A DNA stretch of 44,969 bases, from contig CAJBMJ010000060.1 in the NCBI GenBank assembly GCA_903954045.1, positions 1-44,969 of the forward strand, in the 5' to 3' direction. The notes under the pieces are model-generated. The model had not been told where the DNA came from. It did no database searches and saw only the letters and a program-made list of their open reading frames with translations. This document shows, piece by piece, positions 42,351-44,969 of this stretch. Origin of the DNA: an uncultured beta proteobacterium (GTDB lineage: Bacteria; Pseudomonadota; Gammaproteobacteria; Burkholderiales; Burkholderiaceae_C). Made by a program: the position numbers and the translations under genes. The stretch's first letter is position 1. Every line of letters begins with the position of its first letter.

Positions 42351-44969
42351 ACCGGGTGCGCTGGATCGTGTCCATCCGCTGCATCATGGATGTGATCGAC
42401 AACCACAGTTTTGATAGCCCCTGGAGCGTGCTTTCGCGCCAGCAGGGTGTACATGGTCGGGACGACAAAAACTGTCAATAAGGTTCCCAGGCTCATGCCG
42501 CCCACGATCACCCAGCCAATCTGACGGCGACTCTCGGCACCGGCACCGCTGGCATAGGCCAGTGGAAGCGCTCCAAGAACCATGGCGCCTGTTGTCATCA
42601 TGATCGGGCGCAAACGCTGGGACGCAGATTGCTTGATAGCCTGCACCATTTCCATACCCTGCTCGCGAAGCTGGTTGGCAAACTCAACCATCAAAATACC
42701 GTGCTTGGTAATCAGCCCGACCAGGGTAATCAACCCGATCTGACTGAACACGTTAAGCGTACCGCCAGACCATTTGAGCGCCAGCAAAGCCCCCGCCATG
42801 GAAAGCGGCACACTGAGCATGATGACCAGCGGATCTACAAAGCTTTCAAACTGGGCTGACAGAACCAAAAAGATGAAGACCAGCGCCAGCAGGAACACAA
42901 GCGTGAGCGAGTCCGAGGACTTGCGAAATTCCCGGCTCGACCCATTCAAATCTGTGGCATATCCGGGCTTGAGCACCTTCTGGGCTGTGGCATCCATGAA
43001 ATCCAGGGCCGCACCCACCGAGTAGTCAGCCGAGAGATTGGACGTGATCGTCGCAGAGCGCCGCTGCCCGAAATGGTTCAGCTCCCGCGGGACCACTACT
43101 TCGCGAATTTTCACCAGCGCGGAAAGTGGAATCATGGCGTCTCCCCGTCCTCGCACAAATATCTTTTCAATATCGTCGGGCGTATCTCGCCCACTGGGCG
43201 AAGTACGCACAACCACGTCGTATTGCTGTCCTTCGCGCTTGTATCGGGTTACATTTCGACCGCCCAACATGGTTTCCACAGACCTGGCAATCGCCTCAAC
43301 ACTCACTCCCATATCTGCCGCCCGCTCACGGTCAACTTCCATACGCAATTCAGGCTTGTTCAGACGCAAATCCGTGTCTACCTGCACAAATCCGGGGTTC
43401 TTGGCCAGTTCGTCCTGAAACGTCCGAACTACTTGCGACAAATTCTGATAGCTGTCAGAAGTGATGATCACAAAGCTGATTGGACGTTGACTAAAGCCCT
43501 GGCCCAGAGAAGGCGGAGTAATTGGGAAAGCAGTTACTCCAGACAAACCGGAAACCCGACCTGCCATGTCACGGGCCATTTCCTGGGTTGTACGTTGGCG
43601 CTCCTCCCAGGGTATTGCACGGAAGAATATATTTCCTTGGGCCACGGTCGGATTTCCCATGGTGGAGAAAATTCGATCAAATTCCGGGTAGTTCTCTCCA
43701 ATCTTTTCAATCGCTCGGGCGTAGCGATTTGTATAGTCGAGTGTCGAACCGTCAGGCGCATTTAGCTGCGCCAGGACGACGCCCCGGTCTTCGACCGGTG
43801 ACAACTCGCGCTTGATGTCTTTCAGGACAGACCAGGATACAACTCCACTTCCAAGCATTACCAGCACCACCAGCCACCGGGCCTTGAGCGTCCACGCCAG
43901 CATGGCTGCATACACTTTGGTGACACCCTGAAGAACGCGCTCCATCAAGCGATCAAACCACCAAGGATTGGGATTGTGGCGTAGTAAAACTGAAGATAAC
44001 ATGGGCGAGAGCGTGAGCGCCACCAGACCAGAGACCAGCACTGCGCCAGCCAGGGCCAGCGCAAATTCGGTAAACAAGCGGCCGGTACGGCCAGGAGCAA
44101 AAGCCAGCGGAACGTACACCGCCACCAGCGTAAATGTCATGGCGATGATGGCAAAGCCCACTTCACGCGAACCATGAATGGCTGCCTTAAAGGGCGGCAT
44201 TCCATCTTCGATGTGACGGTAAATATTCTCCAGCATCACGATCGCGTCATCCACCACCAACCCAATAGCAAGCACCAGCGCCAGCAAGGTCAGCGTATTG
44301 ATAGTGAAGCCGACAACTGCCATCAGAGCAAAAGTACCAATCAAGGCCACAGGTATGGTGACGAGCGGGATAATGGCCGCACGCAATGTCCGCAAAAACA
44401 CAAAGATCACCAAGGCTACAAGCACAGAAGCTTCAACGATAGTCGAATACACCGCCTTGATGGAGCGGTCAATAAATACCGAGTTGTCATTGGCAACCTC
44501 CACGGCAACACCAGGCGGGAGATCCTTCTGAAGTTTGACCATCAACTGCCGGACACCAGCGGACAGCTCCAGCGGGTTGGCAGTCGCCTGGCGAACCTGC
44601 CCCACATCCGCAATGCGCACGGAGTACCCGTTGACCGTACGAATCACGATCTGGGCAAACTCCTGCGGACGCTGGAGGTCCGTTGCCGTCGTCACGTTGA
44701 ACTCACGCAAATTGCTCTCGATGCGCCCGGCAGGCACCTCCAGATTGGACCGACGGAGTGCATCCTCCACATCCTGAATCGTCAAACGATACGCAGCCAG
44801 CTTGTCTGCATCCAGCTGAATTTGCATGGAAAAAAGACGTTGGCCAAATATAGTGACATCCGCCGCACCCGGCGCTGTCTGAAGCAAGGGCTTTACCAGG
44901 GTTTCAGCCATCTCTGACAACTGAAGCGCATTGTGAGTGTCTGAACTCAGTGACAGAAAAATGACCGGA
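42347..44969 (-). CDS. RND multidrug efflux pump, inner-membrane subunit (5' part missing)
   Basis: The C-terminal about 874 residues of an AcrB/MexB-type proton-driven efflux pump; the 5' end lies beyond the window. The frame is open to the last base, reading PVIFLSLSSDTHNALQ before the first internal methionine, which matches the usual PVIxxxxSSDT stretch of the porter domain. The span with LVVDDAIVMLENIYRHIEDG has the proton-relay aspartates, and GLITKHGILMVEFANQLREQG is in the second half. Expected full length is about 1000-1050 residues. The tail (HAPGAIKTVVVDHIHDAADG) overlaps a possible degraded dispersed repeat. Confidence 0.94.
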   Translation of the reverse strand, partial: PVIFLSLSSDTHNALQLSEMAETLVKPLLQTAPGAADVTIFGQRLFSMQIQLDADKLAAYRLTIQDVEDALRRSNLEVPAGRIESNLREFNVTTATDLQRPQEFAQIVIRTVNGYSVRIADVGQVRQATANPLELSAGVRQLMVKLQKDLPPGVAVEVANDNSVFIDRSIKAVYSTIVEASVLVALVIFVFLRTLRAAIIPLVTIPVALIGTFALMAVVGFTINTLTLLALVLAIGLVVDDAIVMLENIYRHIEDGMPPFKAAIHGSREVGFAIIAMTFTLVAVYVPLAFAPGRTGRLFTEFALALAGAVLVSGLVALTLSPMLSSVLLRHNPNPWWFDRLMERVLQGVTKVYAAMLAWTLKARWLVVLVMLGSGVVSWSVLKDIKRELSPVEDRGVVLAQLNAPDGSTLDYTNRYARAIEKIGENYPEFDRIFSTMGNPTVAQGNIFFRAIPWEERQRTTQEMARDMAGRVSGLSGVTAFPITPPSLGQGFSQRPISFVIITSDSYQNLSQVVRTFQDELAKNPGFVQVDTDLRLNKPELRMEVDRERAADMGVSVEAIARSVETMLGGRNVTRYKREGQQYDVVVRTSPSGRDTPDDIEKIFVRGRGDAMIPLSALVKIREVVVPRELNHFGQRRSATITSNLSADYSVGAALDFMDATAQKVLKPGYATDLNGSSREFRKSSDSLTLVFLLALVFIFLVLSAQFESFVDPLVIMLSVPLSMAGALLALKWSGGTLNVFSQIGLITLVGLITKHGILMVEFANQLREQGMEMVQAIKQSASQRLRPIMMTTGAMVLGALPLAYASGAGAESRRQIGWVIVGGMSLGTLLTVFVVPTMYTLLARKHAPGAIKTVVVDHIHDAADGHDPAHPV
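42402..42457 (+). repeat. Possible degraded copy of the dispersed repeat
   Basis: CCAC, N6, GATAGC, N3, TGGAGC, N10, GCCAGCAGGGT, at family spacing but with only the GATAGC block well kept. On the gene strand it encodes APGAIKTVV, similar to AQxAIxxVA. Lies in the extreme C-terminal tail of the RND protein. Weak; may be chance. Confidence 0.3.

Overview
The window is a housekeeping-type chromosomal segment of a betaproteobacterium, most likely family Comamonadaceae (Rhodoferax/Polaromonas/Acidovorax relatives). The judgement rests on gene content and order (ilvBNC-pssA-leuA, a sigma factor-DUF3619-DUF3106-RDD operon, an aat-bpt pair, a Bug-type binding protein in a malonate operon, nadE-glnB), protein wording and moderate GC. 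I see no insertion sequence, prophage, integrase or CRISPR array.

Layout. 1-5863: a minus-strand malonate operon, matR-matA-Bug receptor-crotonase-matB, with a candidate operator before matR and a terminator after matB. 5924-12826: lgt, a small Trp-rich membrane protein, a cytochrome c, acs, class I fumarase with murI, and a HupE/UreJ protein. 12867-14698: tRNA-Arg(UCU), tRNA-Pro(UGG), then aat and bpt, the two N-degron aminoacyl transferases. 14713-16534: an IclR regulator and a PBP7-type D,D-peptidase. 16674-22920: branched-chain amino acid synthesis on the minus strand, ilvBNC, then pssA, then leuA behind a leucine leader-peptide attenuator. 23221-25847: sigma factor, DUF3619, DUF3106, RDD protein and dgkA. 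25858-32951: glnB and nadE, a FemAB-like acyltransferase, an alpha/beta hydrolase, soluble pyrophosphatase, and a K+-independent proton-pumping pyrophosphatase. 33011-39153: a lipoprotein, a LuxR-type response regulator, and a convergent operon of TonB-dependent receptor, orphan periplasmic binding protein and hybrid histidine kinase. 39250-42350: moaA-mobA-moeA (molybdenum cofactor). 42347 to the end: an RND efflux pump gene cut by the window edge.

Two things stand out. First, a 56-bp dispersed repeat with rigid architecture (GCTAC-N6-TATAGC-N3-TTGYGC-N10-GGCGCTAGAGG-N3-ATTTKG) occurs at least six times; five copies lie inside reading frames (crotonase, malonyl-CoA decarboxylase, MurI, NadE, FemAB-like protein). 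In three of them it encodes the same peptide pattern AQxAIxxVA, so the element appears to insert into proteins in frame, as Rickettsia palindromic elements do. Second, the pssA-leuA gap holds a complete classical attenuator: an 18-residue leader with seven leucines, all non-CTG codons, plus mutually exclusive 1:2, 2:3 and 3:4 hairpins.

Functionally the region joins central carbon entry (malonate, acetate, fumarate), branched-chain amino acid synthesis, phospholipid and cell-wall enzymes, pyrophosphate metabolism, nitrogen signalling and Moco synthesis. The TonB receptor, binding protein and hybrid kinase look like one sensing module for an unidentified ligand. Family assignments come from reading motifs by eye; no database search was possible.
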